A stretch of DNA of 64,000 nucleotides. Source: a bacterium (GTDB lineage Bacteria; Vulcanimicrobiota; Xenobia; Xenobiales; Xenobiaceae). This document shows positions 62,626 through 64,000 of this stretch, piece after piece. The DNA is taken from assembly GCA_030535355.1 (NCBI GenBank), contig JAUNIO010000005.1, positions 39,575 to 103,574 of the forward strand. Reading direction: 5' to 3'. The notes beneath the pieces are model-generated. The model was not told where the DNA came from, did not search any database, and saw nothing but the letters and a program-made list of their open reading frames with translations. A program made the position numbers and the translations under genes. How positions within the stretch are numbered: position 1 is the first letter of the stretch; the number at the start of each line of letters is the position of its first letter.

Positions 62626-63237
62626 TCAGACAGCAGCTGGAGACATCTGCTCATGCAGAATCTCTAAAGCTAGATCAACTTCTCTCTGCAAATCCTCAAG
62701 GGTTCCCTCATTGAGGATGACATAATCGGCTCTTTCTACTTTCTTGTCAATGGGCATTTGCGTCTTTATGCGGGCATAGGCCTGCGCCTCGGTTAAATGA
62801 TCGCGTTCCTGCAGGCGCTGCAGCTGCAAAGCTTCGGAACAGGCTACGACCCAAACAGTATCCACAAGGGCATCTCCGTTATGCTCATACAACAAGGGAA
62901 CGACCAAAACCGCCACCTGACAACGCTCCCGCAATTCTCCCAAACACCGAAGACATTCTTTCCAGATAGCCGGATGCATAAGGGCATTTAATTGCTGCAA
63001 AAGATCACGATCATCGAAGACCAATTGTCCCAGCCGGCCTCTATCTAAACTGCCGTCCGGATGCAAAATCCCATCGCCAAAATTATCTGCTAGTTCAGCC
63101 AAAAGTGGCTGCCCTGGCTCTACCAATTTGCGCGAAATAATATCAGCATCAACAATAGGCAATCCCTTAGCCTGTAAGCGGCGCGATACTTCGCTTTTGC
63201 CGCAAGCTATACCACCGGTTAGACCTACTACGTACAT
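62626..63237 (-). CDS. coaE: Dephospho-CoA kinase
   Basis: 203 residues. Last step of coenzyme A synthesis, phosphorylating dephospho-CoA at the 3' hydroxyl. P-loop GLTGGIACGKS (5-15), DADIISRKLVEPGQP (substrate Asp), LVVPLLYE, and QLQRLQERDHLT (lid). Starts with ATG at 63237, right beside a repeat copy that separates it from the Arg/Trp-rich gene. CoA supply fits the CoA-heavy metabolism seen elsewhere, but that is only context. Confidence 0.97.
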   Translation of the reverse strand: MYVVGLTGGIACGKSEVSRRLQAKGLPIVDADIISRKLVEPGQPLLAELADNFGDGILHPDGSLDRGRLGQLVFDDRDLLQQLNALMHPAIWKECLRCLGELRERCQVAVLVVPLLYEHNGDALVDTVWVVACSEALQLQRLQERDHLTEAQAYARIKTQMPIDKKVERADYVILNEGTLEDLQREVDLALEILHEQMSPAAV

Positions 63238-63263
63238 TATATTTTCCTTTTAGTCCCAATAGC

Positions 63264-63350
63264 AATGTCATTTAGTTAAGGCTCGATGACATTGAAAATA
63301 TTGCTCATATACAATTATTGCTACGTACATGCCCGCGTTCAAACTAGCAT
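63264..63350 (+). repeat. Dispersed intergenic repeat, arm R copy
   Basis: aatgtcatttagttaaggc, then gatgacattgaaaatattgc, tcatatacaattattgc and acatgcccgcg. One terminal unit. It lies between coaE (start side) and the terminator of the Arg/Trp-rich gene. Confidence 0.7.
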
Positions 63351-63367
63351 ATAACTGGTGTCAGACA

Positions 63368-63411
63368 AATTAAAAGGGAGCTGACACTCCAAGAGCCGCT
63401 CCCTTTTAATT
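63368..63411 (-). terminator. Terminator of the Arg/Trp-rich gene
   Basis: 14-bp perfect stem (aattaaaagggagc / gctcccttttaatt), 11 bp beyond the stop of 63423-64000 on the minus strand. Confidence 0.85.
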
Positions 63412-63422
63412 ACGGTGTAAAA

Positions 63423-64000
63423 TTAACGCAACAGGTTGATGAGTGCGCGATATACGGTATCGCTACCCAGCATTTCGCTAATACTGCAGAAATCGCTCTC
63501 TCTGAAGTAGTCACCATTGTAATCTACCCAGTAGTAATCAGACGGCCCATAGGTGCTGATCAGACGACGGTTCCAGCTACCGTTATACCAACGGTTCCAA
63601 TCATAGGAATTATACCAGCTATTGTTGTAGTAATTGCGCTCATACCAACGCAAACGATTGCGCAGCTCATTATTGCGGCGCATGAGGTCTACATTGTTCC
63701 AATTATAGGAATTCCAACCCCGGCGCTCCCAGTTGCGGCGCTCCCAAGCGCGGCGGTTCAATTCGCTCTGGTTCCAGTTCCAGCTCTCCCAGTCGCGGCG
63801 ATTCTGTTCATAGCGGTCCCAGTTGCGGCGCTCCCTATTACGGCGATCGCGTTCATTGCGATCCCACTCACGGCGTTCGCGGTTGCGACGCTCCAACTCG
63901 CGGTTTTCATAATTGCGGCGTTCAACCTGACGGCGATTACGCATACGCTCTCTGAGATCGCTGTAACGTTTATCGCGCTGGATACGCTCTCTACGCTCCT
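63423..64000 (-). CDS. Arg/Asn/Trp/Tyr-rich low-complexity protein, 5' end outside window
   Basis: The frame has no stop up to base 64000, so the start is beyond the window; an ATG at 63944 is internal to the repeat and may not be the start. At least 192 residues. The visible N-terminal part is made of short repeats such as RRNWERR and RREWDRNERDRR, 50% or more Arg, Trp, Asn and Glu. The C-terminal 70 residues are Tyr/Trp/Asn-rich (RWYERNYYNNSWYNSYDWNR) and end with a more ordinary segment (YFRESDFCSISEMLGSD). Function unknown; possible export or nucleic-acid or polysaccharide binding cannot be decided. Confidence 0.7.
   Translation of the reverse strand, partial: ERRERIQRDKRYSDLRERMRNRRQVERRNYENRELERRNRERREWDRNERDRRNRERRNWDRYEQNRRDWESWNWNQSELNRRAWERRNWERRGWNSYNWNNVDLMRRNNELRNRLRWYERNYYNNSWYNSYDWNRWYNGSWNRRLISTYGPSDYYWVDYNGDYFRESDFCSISEMLGSDTVYRALINLLR

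Overview
The window is one contiguous stretch of a bacterial chromosome, dense with genes on both strands and with mostly housekeeping content. No rRNA, tRNA, CRISPR array, prophage or complete insertion sequence was recognised. The gene set suggests an anaerobic, fermentative, probably diderm bacterium. There is a branched-chain 2-oxoacid:ferredoxin oxidoreductase (36492-39322), phosphate butyryltransferase plus a butyryltransferase-butyrate kinase fusion (12148-15620), the [FeFe]-hydrogenase maturase HydE, lipoproteins, and type IV pilus/type II secretion ATPases. The mixture of Firmicutes-like genes (DUF881/DUF1290 pair, speD) with proteobacterial-type PcnB, PilT and FecR/CHASE2 signalling does not point to one phylum. 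A lineage such as Riflebacteria is possible, but this is inference only.

Layout. 1-2421: end of leucyl aminopeptidase and a CstA-type carrier. 2613-6683 (minus): M30-like lipoprotein without the catalytic Glu, rpiA, pcnB. 7113-12035: TolB-like propeller, plsC, small secreted protein, MFS carrier, Cys-cluster/basic-tail protein. 12148-17485 (minus): ptb, ptb-buk fusion, DUF1290, DUF881. 17648-22435: small secreted protein, truB, MEMO-AMMECR1 fusion, orphan DNA methyltransferase, speD. 22879-30819: a 2646-residue secreted protein with Ig-like (BIG2) domains and BspA-type leucine-rich repeats. 31111-39322: Rpn-type nuclease, dus, cobB, small membrane protein, lipoprotein, oxidoreductase. 39524-46804: EamA remnant, lexA-like gene, cobalamin adenosyltransferase, rpsT, broken ORF, dinB, dprA, UDP-glucuronate decarboxylase-like gene, S-component-like membrane protein with ModE-like regulator. 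47154-58342: FecR protein, CHASE2 cyclase, cyclic-nucleotide-binding HD-GYP protein, GspE/PilB ATPase, serS, degenerate PilT, canonical PilT. 58524-64000: unknown helical protein, methyltransferase with disordered tail, hydE, smpB, coaE, and an Arg/Trp/Asn-rich protein running off the end.

How genes may work together. VorB-type oxidoreductase makes branched acyl-CoA, and Ptb/Buk could turn it into acid plus ATP, which fits peptide/amino-acid fermentation (aminopeptidase, CstA). The 47-58 kb block looks like a signalling-to-pilus circuit: a periplasmic sensor and CHASE2 cyclase produce a nucleotide, a CNB-HD-GYP protein could read it and degrade c-di-GMP, and a GspE/PilB ATPase with an MshEN-type N-terminus follows.

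The least expected findings are (i) a dispersed intergenic element family, about 240 bp when complete, with terminal inverted repeats, variable 21-bp terminal units and, in one copy, flanking 12-16 bp direct repeats that rewrote the 3' end of the cyclase gene; (ii) a run of proteins with lost catalytic residues (M30-like HQxxH, LexA without its Ser, a degenerate PilT, a degenerate second cyclase domain and first HD-GYP domain); and (iii) the Ptb-Buk fusion.
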